A DNA stretch of 64,000 nucleotides from Typhlomys cinereus (GCA_023101885.1 JALPQD010000016.1:9983634-10047633); one strand, 5' to 3'; positions 24,188 to 36,770 are shown, counted from the first letter of the stretch. Notes: generated from the sequence alone by a model not told the origin. A program made the numbers and translations.

Positions 24188-24461
24188 GATTAAGCATTTA
24201 GTTCAGAGGTACAATGATTGCTTAGGCTAAGGAAGGAAGGAAGGAAGGCTGGAAGGAAGGCTGGAAGGAAGGCTGGAAGGAAGGAAGGAAGGAAGGAAGG
24301 AAAGAAGGAAGGAAGGAAGGAAGGCTGGAAGGAAGGAAGGAAGGAAGAAAGGAAGGAAGGAAGGAAGGAAGGAGAGAGGGAGGGAAGGGAGGGAGGGAGA
24401 GATAGAGAAAAAAAGAAGGAAGGAAGAAAGGAAGGAAGGGAGGAAGGAAGGAAGAAAGGAA
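24188..24461 (+). repeat. (GGAA)n tract attached to an ID-like SINE head
   Basis: 'AAGCATTTAGTTCAGAGGTA' and 'ATGATTGCTTAGGCTAAGG' resemble an ID/tRNA-like head (ATTTAGCTCAGTGGTAGAGCGCTTGCCTAGC). From 24,230 the sequence is GGAA repeats to 24,461, with GGCT interruptions giving a 12-base higher-order unit near 24,241-24,290. Lys/Glu/Gly-rich and Ser/Leu/Pro-rich frames here are artefacts. Confidence 0.85.
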
Positions 24462-25929
24462 AGCACTGGGGAGGGAGTAGCAGAAAATATTAACAGTAAT
24501 AATCTTGGAAATTGTTGATATTTGTCTTGCTTAACAATGAGACTGCTCCACCAGATGTCACTCCTGATATTTGACAGAAACATTAATCAAAAGGCAATAA
24601 ATAAGCTCTACCAAAATGATGTAACTGACACTGGCAACCAAAGCATTTCTGCTGAGTCATAAAGAACCTCTTGCTCATTTCCAGTCCTTTCCCTTTATAA
24701 TGTCTCTTATACTCTCATTCCATAGAAATATTCCACTAGGTATATTCTTGTCTTTCTTCACTGTTCAAAGGAAAGTGTTTAATTTTAATCAGCTATTTGA
24801 ATAATATTAAAGATTATTTTGTTCTTGGAAAAAAGTCATGGAATTTTATAAAATAACAGTATTTAATGTCAAAATATCACTCTAATTTGACTTTGCTTCA
24901 TTTTATATAAGTTAAGGCTTTATTTTGCATTTATATTTCTACAAACAGAGGTAAGGCGGTAAGATAAGTCTGCGTGATGACACTTCATCTATACAGATGA
25001 CTTGATCTTTGATTTAGTAACAAAAATGATCATATAAAATTTAATAAACTTAATCATTCACCTGGATTTCAGGAAAAGATATTTAATATGTATTTGTGTG
25101 ACAATTAGATTGATGTTAAAAGCCATGCAGGAAAAAGTAAACATTTCTGTTGTTAATATAATCTGTAAGTAAAACATTGAAGAAAGGCTTAGTATGATGT
25201 GTGTGTTTTAGCACTTGCCAGAACAGAGATGGTTTTCCCTAAAGAATATTAGATAATCATTACACTTCATAAATTAAAATGAAATTGAAGAAAAAAAGTA
25301 AATTCCTTAATGTAATTACATTTGTTAAGTATAAATTCATTTTGTCCTCTGTCCATGTTAAAAGTTGAACCTGTGCCTGTTTTACGTGAATATTGGCATA
25401 TTTTAAGTATTTATGAAAATATAATAAAGAAACTAATCACTTAAGTACAATAGAATCTTTACTATGGATGAGAACTGAAACATTTCTTCTTATTCAAATT
25501 TCCATATATCTTTTTTGAAGCTATGAGGAGAGTTGAACATGAAAAATATAGTTTAGTGTAAGTGCTATGATATGTCACCAACATGCATGCTAAGCACACT
25601 GGGAGAACTCCATCAGGAGATAGGCATTGTAGTCTCTGCCTCAGCACCGTGAAGCATCTGTTTTCTGACTTTCCTTCCTCACATCTCACCATTTATTCAC
25701 AACTTCACACCAAAGAGTCTAAACATATTGAACCCACTACAATTCCCTAAATATGTCTCAATTCATGTGCCTGCACACATATGTTTTAGCATATTTTTCT
25801 TACCTCTGTGGAACTCTGATGCATCATATTTTAAAGATGATTAGATTTCTGTTAGATGAGCAAGAAACTGACGTATTATCTCTTAGAGAAGATGTTTTAA
25901 AGGTGACCATGGATCTTCATGACTCCAGA
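24462..25929. other. unique AT-rich DNA, nothing recognised
   Basis: No coding, RNA or repeat feature was recognised. Confidence 0.45.
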
Positions 25930-26110
25930 TAACGCTTAATCTATGACGGTTTGACTTTTAAGTTTTTGACTTTACAGTGATGCACAATTGATACACATTG
26001 GGTAGAAAACATAACTAAAATTTGATTTTGGATTTTGACTTTTCCTACACTAAGAATGTGTGAGATGATGCTCACCTAAGATGCTGGTCAGTGGTAGAAA
26101 GACATGTCTC
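25930..26110 (+). mobile_element. ancient interspersed repeat, family not named
   Basis: 'TATGACGGTTTGACTTTTAA', 'TGACTTTACAGTGATGCACA', 'GATACACATTGGGTAGAAAA', 'GATGCTGGTCAGTGGTAGAA' follow in order a repeat that I know from other mammalian genomes (TTATGATGGTTTGACTTACG ... GATGCTGGGCAGCGGCAG). I cannot name it safely. It is shared with non-rodents and so predates the rodent-specific layers. Confidence 0.5.
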
Positions 26111-27129
26111 CTGGGGAAGCAACTAATATTCTACAGTGTTCTTTGCTACTAAACCATCTTAGTAGATTAGGTACATTCAACAGAGTTTTGATCTCTGATG
26201 CTTCCAGTTTATGGATTTATGGGGAGATAACCATATCATAAGTTCAAGAGGAATCTACATGTCAAATTCCTCTGGCTTCATTATACATAGATGGGAAAAT
26301 GACACAATTATGTCAGAAACAGTGTTCTCTTTTTTGCTATTAGAGCTTCCCTTCAGAAATGCCTGGATTTTGTGCTTTTTCCAGTAGTCACCAGAATATC
26401 ATCAAACCTGTTTTTGTGATAGACAAAGGCTTGCACACTAGGGAATAGATCACAATTGCATAACACATGTCCCTGTTGCTTCAATGGCTCAAGATGATAA
26501 TTTGGAAAGTCTGGAATAAAGACATATTAGAATTCCAATTAACAGGCAGACCTGGGACATTTTTCAGCTACCTGACTTCCTCTATTTTCTCTTTCCTATA
26601 TTCTTCCCTCTTCCCCTCTTATCTCTGTTATCTCACATGTTATTCAAATAGTGCAGTGGTACATGAAATGTTGGCTGACTCATACTCCCCATACCATACA
26701 TTCATTTATTTGTCCCTTCCAAAATCTTTCCTCAGCATTCTTTTTGTACCATTCCCCAGTCACCTGCTGGATGTACATTATTTATTGTTTAACTTAAAGG
26801 TAGCACTGCTGACTAACAGGTATTCCCATTGCCTGGTTATAATCTAGATGAAACATTGTGAGCTGCGAACAACAGGTTGGGCAATTGCTAACCTCTCCCA
26901 TTCTCCCTTGAACAGCTCCAACATCTGCCTTGTTTTTCTGAGCCTCAACTAATCATGTCTTATTGTCACCTAATCAGTTAATAAACATGCTATCATAATT
27001 TTGTTAATATCAGTATTAATAGTCACAGAGATGACATTATGAAAATAAAACCATTTCAGGAGATCAGGCAGCAGTTAAAATATTTATCATACAAGCAAGA
27101 ATACTAGAATTAGAATTCCTAGATTCCAT
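26111..27129. other. unique DNA, nothing recognised
   Basis: The + strand open frame at 26,467-26,847 (126 codons, hydrophobic and Ser-rich) shows no domain I recognise and lies in pyrimidine-rich DNA. It is not called as a gene. Confidence 0.45.
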
Positions 27130-27333
27130 GTAAACTGTGAGTTGGGTGTGTCAGCCTGCTTTTAATTCCAGTTTTGGAAGGTGGAAGTTGGGAATTACCA
27201 GGGCAAACTGACTAGCTTGATTAGCCCAACACACACACTCTGTGTCTGAATGGTGACTATGTCCCATATGGAAAGTTAGAACAAACATCAAGCATGGTTT
27301 CTATATGATGTACACATGCAAGAAAACATTCAC

Positions 27334-27369
<36 letters not shown>

Positions 27370-27452
27370 AAAATTAAAAAACTAAGCACACACACACATG
27401 AAAATTAAAAAAAATAAACACACAGACATGAAAATTTAAAAAATAAGCAAAC
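27130..27452 (+). mobile_element. B4-like SINE 3' part with expanded tail, sense
   Basis: 'GCCTGCTTTTAATTCCAGTT', 'GGGCAAACTGACTAGCTTGA' and 'GGTGACTATGTCCCATATGG' give the sense B4 body. The tail starts with (CA)n at 27,338-27,366. Three imperfect copies of a '(CA)n-TGAAAATTAAAAA' module then follow to 27,452, which points to tail expansion after insertion. Confidence 0.6.
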
Positions 27453-28439
27453 AAAAGAAAGATTTTAAGATAGGATGAATTCTAGAAAGGGAAAAAATGG
27501 ATATGTGAGAAAATAGAGAGAAATACAATTCAATGAAGTGATTAGAGAAAACATCTTGAGAAGCTGGCATGCCAAAGAATGAAAGAATGAAAGTGGACTA
27601 AGGAAGGAGTATGCAAAGGAAGGAGAAGAGAAGGAATAAGTAGAGAACGAGGAGGAAGAAAGCTATAATGACTTGGGAAAAATATTTCTGGAAGCTGCCT
27701 GGATCATAGCACAGGAAGAGATCACCTGGCATACTGCAAAAGCTGAAAGAGCAGTGTTCAGCCTTTGTCCACCATGGGCTCTTTAAAGGGTTCAAAGACT
27801 GCTGAAGCAACTGAATCACCCAAGGACAGCCTGTGTCCCTGCCGATTGTAGCTGCCCCCTGTATAGTGATTTTGTGTTTGCCAAAGGCATCCAGTTGTCT
27901 ATACAATCCTTGAAGAGCTTAATCATAGCCCATCTACCCATAATATGATCCCTGGAAGACTTATTCCTCTGAAACACTCCTTCATGAAGACCATCTTCTT
28001 TTATCTGAGGGTTTTGCAACAGTACCATGAGCACAAAACTCATGACAACCGAATGCCTTTTACATTTACACTGCATAATCAAATCATTATTGAGTAAGTT
28101 CTTTGAAACCTACTTTTTGGAACACGCTGTTGGAGGGATAAAGTAGACTCCAGAGACATCCAGAGTTATATTGCAATTTATATTCCTGACTGACAGTTTA
28201 ATTGCTCTGTTCTTTTTTTTTTTTCATAGAAAGTCATCATCTTTAGACCAAGAATAAACAGGGCTGGGGAAACAAGGCTGGTTCTGGAGTCTGGACTTCT
28301 GGGGCCAAGCTACAATAACACAGGATACACAAAAAGGGAGCAGTTGTCAGATTTGGTCTCAAATTCAGAAGTAGAAAAGTGATGACCAAGAAATGGGGAA
28401 GAACAGGAAACCAGCTATGAGGATACCCTGGAGGTAGGG
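27453..28439. other. purine-rich stretch and unassigned DNA
   Basis: 27,560-27,660 is strongly purine-rich. On the minus strand 27,816-28,082 and 27,598-27,906 are overlapping open frames in different phases, which would fit a broken reading frame. I recognise no family in either, and no poly(A) or TSD marks a processed copy. It is left unassigned. Confidence 0.4.
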
Positions 28440-28779
28440 AAGGGCCAGAGGCTCAGAGACTCCTCCCACATCTATTAAGAGCTGTCAGTTCCACATATGT
28501 CAGTGATCCAAGGGCTGCTTCTGGTTGAGCCTCTGGAAAAAGGTTTTGGTGCATTCATTAAGTGCTGGCCATGATGGCACAGGAGGGTGCAGTCTTCATA
28601 ACCCCCTGAATGAAACCTATCAGGGGCCAGCGCCTTCCCTCCATGCCTGCAGCATAACACACACACAGACAAGCACCCATCCGCAATGAGCCAGTGGGGA
28701 GTATAGTCAGGGAGGGAAAGGCACTGTGGAGGAGTGGGAGGGTGGGGTATAGTCTTCACTGTGTTATAATTAGACACAA
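28440..28779. other. GC-richer unassigned stretch
   Basis: The local composition is richer in G and C than the neighbours. A 100-codon minus-strand open frame (28,475-28,777) covers it, but has no recognisable domain. It could be an internal part of an endogenous retroelement. Not called as a gene. Confidence 0.35.
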
Positions 28780-28960
28780 GTGAGTTAAGCCTGGAGCTAG
28801 TTTGTAGGAGTTTGTCTGCTTAATGGGGAGGCCCAGTGCACGGTGGGTGGGGCCAGTCCCTGTGCAGGTGAATAAGATGGAGGGAACTACATAAGGAAGT
28901 CCCCTTCTCTCTGCATGGCCTGCTGTTGTGTCTTTATCACATCACAGCCTAGAATCAAGG
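28780..28960 (+). mobile_element. LTR fragment, sense (tentative)
   Basis: 'GGGGAGGCCCAGTGCACGGT', 'GGGTGGGGCCAGTCCCTGTG', 'GAATAAGATGGAGGGAACTA' match the GGGCCCAGCCCA..GGTGGGTGG..CC segment of the rodent LTR group found at 7.5 and 21.8 kb. It is truncated on the right, where unrelated sequence takes over. Confidence 0.45.
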
Positions 28961-29690
28961 TGGCAGCCACCATTCCTGAGATGTCCATGAAGTTCGTTCC
29001 TTTGATCTTGTCGCATCCAACCAGGTGGTTAGAAAATCATAGTTGAACCAGTACAAGGCTGAGGAAGGCATATTTCAAAGGGCTGTGGGAACGCCAGCAC
29101 AGTCACGGTGAGCACCAGGTTCCTCGAGTCACCAGAGTATGGGTACAGGTGGTTAGCATATTGTGTGGTGTATGCTGAACCTTCAGTTTGGTCAATACAA
29201 GCTCCAGAGCACTAAACACTGTCACAGTGTTTATGTGGGCGAGTGCACCTGCTACAGTGGGTACAGAGAAGGCAGAGGCCACGGCTAGACCACAGAGAAA
29301 GGACTTTAGTTGGTTGTAGGTAGATGGATGGCAAGAGCTGGCTCCATCTCCACCAGGCATCCTTGGTGTTAGCAAAGTGGGTAGGATCCTGCAACTAGCA
29401 GGCACAGTGAGTACCAATTGATGTCAAATAGGTACATTAATTTCAAGATACAATTACAATATAGGAGACACTTCCATTTGGTACAGGGAAGGCTCCAGAA
29501 TCTTCAGGGAGGTGCCAGCTCTCGGGTACCGAAGGCCTCTCTGAAACTGCAAGGAAACATTCATCACATCCAAGCATGCCTTGAGTAGAGAGGTGACCAG
29601 AGTTCCTGCCCCTGAGGCCACCCTTTGGGAGCTTCAGTCCTGCTTTAAGCTGGTGCGTATAGGGTGCTGCTCCAGAGAACCGGCTATGTC
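28961..29690 (-). pseudogene. possible degraded coding remnant, unidentified
   Basis: The minus strand has a 104-codon frame (29,103-29,417) with a hydrophobic central part. It has an overlapping second frame, and a third stretch in another phase below 29,100 that also stays open and contains 'DISGMVAATLILG'. Open segments shifting phase, together with higher G and C than the surroundings, would fit a decayed processed copy of a membrane protein gene. I recognise no family and see no poly(A) end or flanking duplication, so retroelement interior sequence is an equal alternative. Confidence 0.25.
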
Positions 29691-30996
29691 ATCTGTCTAT
29701 GTGTGTTTTTGAGTGTTACAAAAGAAATCAGTACAAAATTATTGGTTGGTTGACTGATCTGTATTTCAGAAGGTTTAGTGCAGAAGAACTTGCATCTTAG
29801 CTCAGAGTGTACAGAGCTGAAAGCAAGGCCTCATACTGGTGCTCAAAAATGAGTTCAAAGTGGTCTTTCATGTTTACATGTCATGAAGACTATAGGACTG
29901 TGGTCCATGTACTCCTAGTCAGATCTCTGTATTTCTGGGTACTGTCCACATTTTTTCTAAGCATTTTCCTCCATCTTCAAGGCTAATGATGGAGAATTTT
30001 TCTCTTGAACATTCTTATGCTTTGACTCTTAATAAAAACAACCAGGGTCTTCAGTGTTAATCTCATACTCTCAACTAAGCTTCCTGACTTAACTTGAGCT
30101 GTGTCTTTGAACCAACTCTAACCTAAAAAGCACAGCATCTATGGCAGCATCTTATAGTGCTCAGCCTCTCTAGAGGCCAGTTGCAGAGATCTCTTGGGCC
30201 ATCTCAGCTGCTAATCTTCACAAAGACCCTAAACCACAAAATTATCCTCTGTGAATCAGGAATGTTAGCATTACTTTGCTTCTTGGATTTTTTGCTGAAT
30301 ACATGGGACAAGGTAAGGTGTGTGCCAAGTTCACTGAGACAAATGCTCTTACAAAATATCTGTGTTGGTACTCATAGTGCAAGCACCATGTCAATCCACC
30401 ATTCCTTAGGTTCATGTCTGGGTGGCATGTGACATATGGTGTAATATCTATATCTATGTTTTTGGAACATGATGATTATTTGCTCAGAATGAAGGATCCT
30501 CTGGATTCCAAAATGACTCCAGGGAAGTTTCTTCTCCCAGCCTTCCCTGGGAAGATGGTTTCTGGAGTCATCATTGTTGAACTTGTGTGTGTGCCTATTT
30601 TCAATGCTGTGCACTCATACATAACTCTTTTCACATTCTACACATTCTTAGTGAGGTCACTTCATTTGTGGTTTGTAATGACATAGATAGTATTTATATC
30701 TTGTTCTTAACAAGAACTTTTACTTTGAGGAGTCTCCCTTTTCTGGCCCATAATGTTAGCATATGAATGATAATTGTCCTTTAGTATATTTGCAGGACTT
30801 TAGTTACTCTATAGTAACAAAAGATAAATCATGAAGGGTTGTTATTTGTACAAATATAACACAAATTATTATGTCATTTCTGAAAAGTACTGATGTTAAG
30901 AATTTCCAACCTGATGTCTTTAAAATACTAAAATATCTTTCAGTGTATTTTAAAACTAGAATAAAAGCTGACATTCTTGATTGCTCATCATTAAAT
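29691..30996. other. unique DNA, nothing recognised
   Basis: Open frames of 80-91 codons on both strands at 30,157-30,686 overlap each other and show no domain. No feature is called. Confidence 0.45.
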
Positions 30997-31075
30997 TGAA
31001 CTGAGGATGAAACCCAGAGATTTAAATATACTTGACAAGAGATCTACAATGCCATTGAGCCCAGGCCAAGTGTTT
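30997..31075 (-). mobile_element. ID/B4-type SINE head fragment, antisense
   Basis: 'TGAACTGAGGATGAAACCCA' and 'ATGCCATTGAGCCCAGGCC' resemble the antisense tRNA-like head (TTGAACTCAGGACCT ... ACTGAGCTACATCCCCAGCC). The fragment is short. Confidence 0.4.
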
Positions 31076-32237
31076 TCTTCATGTATCTAGATGTGTATTG
31101 ATGATACTATATTTTGTTTGTCTTAAAATGAATATATAGTGTTTGTAGAATTTCATTTATAGAGAATAAATTCTGGTGAATCCTCAGATCCTTTTTTATT
31201 GGAAGATCCGAGAAATGCTCTTTGTTGGTAAGTTATGACATTGGATGTTTGGAAGCATCATGGTTAGTTTTTCATACTGGTCCAGGAAGGAAGGGTGATC
31301 ATGTTGATCCTTGATGTCTGCTGGGTTTACCAACTAAGCCACCTTTCACCAGAAGTGATGACCTGACAGAGAAAAAGCAAAGAGATGTAGCTGTATATAC
31401 TGACCTTGGATGATGATTTTTACAAGAGGAAAGTTAAAATCAGGGGAGACTCTATCTGCCATCTTAACACTCTGAAGAGCTCAAAATAGATTTGGTGACA
31501 TTTGAAGTTGTACTCAGTGGTATGTATTTCTAAGGCTGAGCTATTTTTTACCATGTTTAAAGATAATATTGCTTTTATTCCTTTCACTTGTCTTTTTGAG
31601 TGGCATGTGTCATTTTACTAGAATTTGATGTGTATGCTAGCTGAAACTATACTCCTATCAAAGTTCATTTCTATTGCTTATTACTATTGTTTTGGTTTTG
31701 CACATTTGTGTTTAATAGTATATTTTTAGCCAAACAGGGAACAGGGTTTATATATTTACTGAATACTTGTGCAACACTTAGTTTTTCAAAGCACAAAACT
31801 AGGTGCTGGTAATAGTAATTGCAGCACAGAGATGTGATAAATGGACAGAGCAAGGAGACAAACTGGTCAGGATCATCAGTGACTAGTGAAGGAATATAGA
31901 GAGCTGTCTTCCTTTCCTCCTGACCAAAAAAATTGGGTAGCGTGGATAATAGCAGTACCTAATACATGAACCTCAAAGAAACAACCAAGCTCATCTTCAC
32001 AAAATGCTTAAAACATCGCCAAGCATGTAATTTCTATGTAATCTCAGGAAATGTTAGCACGATCAACAGCCTTACACTTCCATGTATCTGTTTGTAGGGC
32101 AGAGAAATCCTTGAGGACTCTGCATTATATTGTTAAAAATTGCACTTTCATGGAAGCAATAAAATGCCATAGTTATCATTTGTTTGTCTGTGAAGTATGA
32201 GGACACTGTGAAACACTTCCAGGAAAGATACTTGGTG
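31076..32237. other. unique DNA, nothing recognised
   Basis: No coding, RNA or repeat feature was recognised. Confidence 0.45.
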
Positions 32238-32807
32238 TGTATATTAGTCATGGTTATCCAGAGAAACAAAACTCACAGGATATATGTATGTGATCTAGAT
32301 ACAGACAGATAGATATAGGCATACATATTGAGATGGAGGTAGATAATATAGATATATAGATTGATGATGTAGATAGATATATGTACATAGAGATTCAATG
32401 GATTGGCTTACACAATAAGGATTGAGTAGTCTAATAAATACATTGCATGCAAGAGAAACTAAAATTGTAATTAGATGTCTCAGCAGTACCAATATAATAC
32501 TGAAGGACCGGAAGATTCTTCATGGAAAGCCAAAAGGAGCTGATCTTGCAGTGGTAACAACAGCGGCAACAATAACAACAGCAAAAGGATGACTTAGATG
32601 CACTCACCAACAAGAGAAAACAGGCAGGCAGGACTGCTGTTCTCATGGATGACTTGATATCTATGCCATGTGATGGCAGGGGTCACCCACTTTAAGGAAG
32701 GGACTTTTCCCTTGTGCTAATTCTTGCTGGACTTCCCTCATATATCTGTCCAGAGGCTCATCTCTCAGTTATTCCCAGAGTCTACAAAGTTCACGATATT
32801 AGTTATC
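32238..32807 (-). mobile_element. LTR-like interspersed repeat, antisense, with GATA-rich inset
   Basis: The left end 'ATTAGTCATGGTTATCCAGA' with 'GAAACAAAACTCACAGGATA' and the right end 'AAGTTCACGATATTAGTTAT' are those of the same class as 8,715-9,290. A GATA/TAGA-rich block (32,280-32,395) lies near the left end, where such elements commonly carry AT-rich simple sequence. 'GACTTGATATCTATGCCATG' lies in the body. Confidence 0.5.
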
Positions 32808-33484
32808 CCACTCTCCATCTTGAATACACGGCAGAAAATATGAAGAAAGAAGGGAAGAGAATTCCAGGCTTTGAGTCCAAACACAACAGTGAACAAAGAG
32901 ACAATGTTGGATAAGTTAGGGGTTATCATGGTCTCAGGCAGATGTGTAGTATGGTTTCATTTGCAGCCTCACAGAGCAGCAGATAATTGCTAGGCAATTC
33001 GATAAGAACCAGTTAAGAAGACCACCACCAAGCACATTTAACCTGATAGGGGTAGTTGAATTCCTGCAACTGTAGACTTGATTTTCATGAGACAACAGTT
33101 ATGGAATAAAGAAGAGAGAAGGTACAAAACACCTACCTAACAAGATATATGCTATAGGGCAGAAAGAAGAGTTTGAGTCACTGTGTAGGGGTACAAACTA
33201 TAAGCCACCAGTCATTCTGGGACAACTCATCTGCTCATATTATGAGACAGAAAGAAATAGATCATACATTTTAAAATATTACAGCAAATATTTCATTGAC
33301 CAAATCTCATAATTGATGGAACACAACCTCAGACCAAAGGCAGAATGGAGAGGAACAGAGTTAACCCTCTGACCTACCACCTCCAGAACACCATGGATAA
33401 GAGGGAGAAATAAGCAAGATTTAAGATCTCTTATTTTTGGCAGAGAATAGAAGATCACAGACTCTGCCATTCCTCCTGAGTATT
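32808..33484. other. unique DNA, nothing recognised
   Basis: No feature was recognised. Confidence 0.45.
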
Positions 33485-33495
33485 ACTTTGTCACC

Positions 33496-33775
33496 AGAGG
33501 TTTGGAGAAATGGCTCAGTAGGTAAAATTTTTGTCCCTCCAAGCAAAAGAACCTGTGTTTAGGTCCCCAGATCATAGAAAAATGCTAGGTAGATAGGGCA
33601 ATAACCTGGAAAGCAGAGTTTGGGAAACCTCACAGAGAAATAATAAGGAGCAGAGCAATCCATGATGATTCCTGATGTCATCCTTGCAACTCCACAGGTA
33701 TACATACTCGAGTACCATCTTGTACACATACTCACATACACATGAATAGAAATACAGACAATTGCAAAAAAAAAA
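33496..33775 (+). mobile_element. old tRNA-derived SINE (Dip-like), sense, A-tailed
   Basis: The head 'GGTTTGGAGAAATGGCTCAG' keeps the A box (TGGCTCAGTAGG). 'CTGTGTTTAGGTCCCCAGAT' is the B-box region, 'CCATGATGATTCCTGATGTC' is the body counterpart of the antisense 'AATCATCCTGGATTG' in other copies, and the tail ends in A10. The minus-strand open frame across it is an artefact. Confidence 0.7.
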
Positions 33776-36770
33776 GTCACCACACTGTTAGCTGAGACAA
33801 CCACTTTTTACTGTCTTTTATCATTTGTAAACATGACTAAGATGCATGATACAGCATGGTAAAGGCAAAATTTTTATTCTATCATTTATGTGTATTATCT
33901 AGACCCTACCACATGTTAGACCCTCAGGCAAACTCTAAGGACATTAGTTAGTCCATTCACCTGTCTCTTGAGTTCACTCAGAATGAAAAGGCATTCATTA
34001 AATAATGGATACTGAGCTGGAAATCAGAAGTCAAGAGCACGGAATAAGAGAATAAAATTGGGGTTATAGAAATGATCAAAAAAGGATTAAAAGGGTTAAA
34101 ATGCAAAGATCAACAGTTAGCCTTCAGGGTGAAGATAACATTTAAACTGAGTCTCAACAAACAGCTGGATAAATGTGTCAGGATGGAGGGGGGCTTCCAG
34201 GTCAGTTGTCTGTTTGAATGGCATGTTTTCATCACCCAAGACCACATAAGAATTAAGAATAAAATACTACTGGAACTAGTGCCTTGCAGCTAATTGAGAG
34301 CATCACATCTTTAGGGGGAAGTTGATGTAAGCATTTCTCAGCCCATCTGTTTTGCTTGGAACCCAACACAGTGAATATTGGGAATCACAGTTGCTGTTCT
34401 AGTTTCCTCTAAGTAGCCCTGTGTCTTCTAGTTTCCATTATGTTGCCATTTTATTAATGAAGAATTATTATGGCAAAGAAATCTTTTGAGGCAGTTTAAA
34501 CTAGCAAACAGCTTAAAAGAGGAGGAAATGATGTTTTCAATCTGTAATCAGGGACTCCTAAATATTAGGACACACACATTTTTTGTGCCCAATCTCCCAC
34601 TCGAGCTGCAATCATAATGCACATCTTCCTGGAGTGTCTCAGGGTGGGGAGAGGGAAGAAATAAATAGCACTCAGCAGAATGTACCTGTGTTGAATTTTC
34701 GTGGAAGCAGATATTTACAGAAATGTTAAACTGGGAATGAATAAAAGGTGAATCTCCAAAGACTCATAGCTATATAGGATTCAGAGGTAGGTTGTAGAAT
34801 ATGGAATTTTTTTTGAAGAAAAAAAAAACCTAAGCAGTTAACAAAGGGAAAATTTGTGAATGTGGAACTTTCCTGCAATGAAGCAGAAAATCAAATTGGC
34901 CCATGTATGCGTACAGCAGAGCAAGGGAAGACAGATGTCTTCTTTATTTGTGAAATGGCAGATTTAACTTTCTGTCAGAATGTACATCCTTTCTCCCCAT
35001 TCACTTGAGATTTCAATCAGAATTAAGGAAACAAAACGTGGCTGAATGCAAGGAAATGGCGCTCTGCTATGTTTCAGGACAGAGTGTCATGGGGAACTCC
35101 GAAAGCTGATGATTCTAAAAGGCACAGTTAGTAGTGCATTGGGCCTAATGGTGTTGGAGTTAAAACAAAACAACGAAACAATCTGAGGTACACACAAAAT
35201 TAGGCATTTGGAAATAAGTTAAGAAATAAACAAATTATGTCAATTCCTTCTGTGGATTCTGAATTTTATAACCATGAGTGATGAGATAATAGTTCCATAA
35301 TTTTTCAGTGACTAGGGAATAAATTACCCCAAGTTTAACAGCAGAAAGAACAGGTTTATTGTTTGACAGTGAGTATGGTGCAAGGTTGGAAAATATATTA
35401 ACTGGGTGGGCAGGTGAAGAAAAAGAGCCTTGAGAGACTGAAGTTGTGAGGCTAGCTGGGCTGTGGTTATTTGAAGGCCTGACAGAGACCAGGAATTTGT
35501 TTGCAGAAAGGTTTGCATAGGTAGCTTGAGCAGAGATACTGGGTCTTGCTTTACTAATCTCTGGAGCAATTGCAAAGAGAGATTAAGGGAGAAAGTAATT
35601 AGAATACATTACATATACACAGATAATTGTCAAAACAGTGTAGAGTTCCTGAGTCTTCAGAAGTTCTTTTTTTGTAAAATTTTATAAATGCTTTTATAAT
35701 TTATAAGTATAAATGTTATATAAAATCTTTATAAAAATTTTTAAAATAAAAGGCTTCCATATATTTTTATTACAACCATATAAATAAATTATTAGGATAA
35801 TTACTTCAGCAAAGCTATGAGGAAGGAGCTAAGACATATAGCTTCCCTGAATTTCAAACTTGTGGATTTTCTGTCCTTTCATTGGACAATTGTCCTCACT
35901 CACCCAACAGAATCCCAAAAGAAGTTGAAATCACATGTCACTATTGATACCACTTTCCATTCAATTGGAACAAAACACAGAGTCTGCACACCCCCCGTAG
36001 TGAGTAAGTCATCACCATTTTTTGAGATGAGTTTTGTCAAATAATGTGCAAAATTGAGAATTGTGTAGATATACAAACAATGAATGTATTTCTATGTTCC
36101 AAACACTATATTCCAAACAAATATTTTTCTGTTCAACACTGACCTTAATTGTCTATATTCACAAAAACACACTGACTTGATTTCACTCCCTGGAATTGCT
36201 TAAATTACACCTGTGGGTCTCCAATGCCTCACTTCTCACAGGGGGTTCAGCGGCTGTGAATGTAGAATATTCGGAGAAAACTGTACCCATATTGAGTATA
36301 CAGAGATAGATTGCTTTATTTTCTAAACAACACAGAATAGCAAATGTTGACATAACATTTTCACATCATCAGGTATTACTGGTAATGTAGGGCTGACTTA
36401 AGGTACATGTAAGGATATATGTAGGTAATGCTACTGTTGTGCAGCACTTGAAACATTTGTCCTGAGGAAGGCTCATTAAATTCAGACAGTGCAGAGCTCC
36501 TGAGTCTTTGGAAGTTCTTTTTTGTATTATTAAGAATTCTACTTTTAAATAGTATCTTCCACCATTTTTGTGGCATTGAAGTTAGGACAAGACTAATCCC
36601 TAAATCAACCTCTGTCTCCAAACATGCCAGCAAGAGATATTTGCTATTGATTTTTCTCTAGTCAAGTCTACCCCAGAAAAAGCAGGAATGAGTATTTAAT
36701 TTATGCTTTGGATAATCAAGTTATAAAATGGTATAATAAAATTGTCCAATAGGAATCATTTGAATATTTA
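33776..36770. other. mostly unique DNA with a weak ancient-repeat patch
   Basis: 35,318-35,400 ('AATAAATTACCCCAAGTTTA', 'GAACAGGTTTATTGTTTGAC') faintly resembles the end of an ancient MER/MLT-type repeat. A 39-base patch at 35,635-35,673 recurs at 36,485-36,524 with four differences, all transitions. AT-rich runs lie at 35,680-35,790. No gene was recognised. Confidence 0.4.

Noticed and set aside
24218..24583. Gly/Lys/Glu- and Leu/Pro/Ser-rich frames
   Set aside because: They are translations of the GGAA tract.
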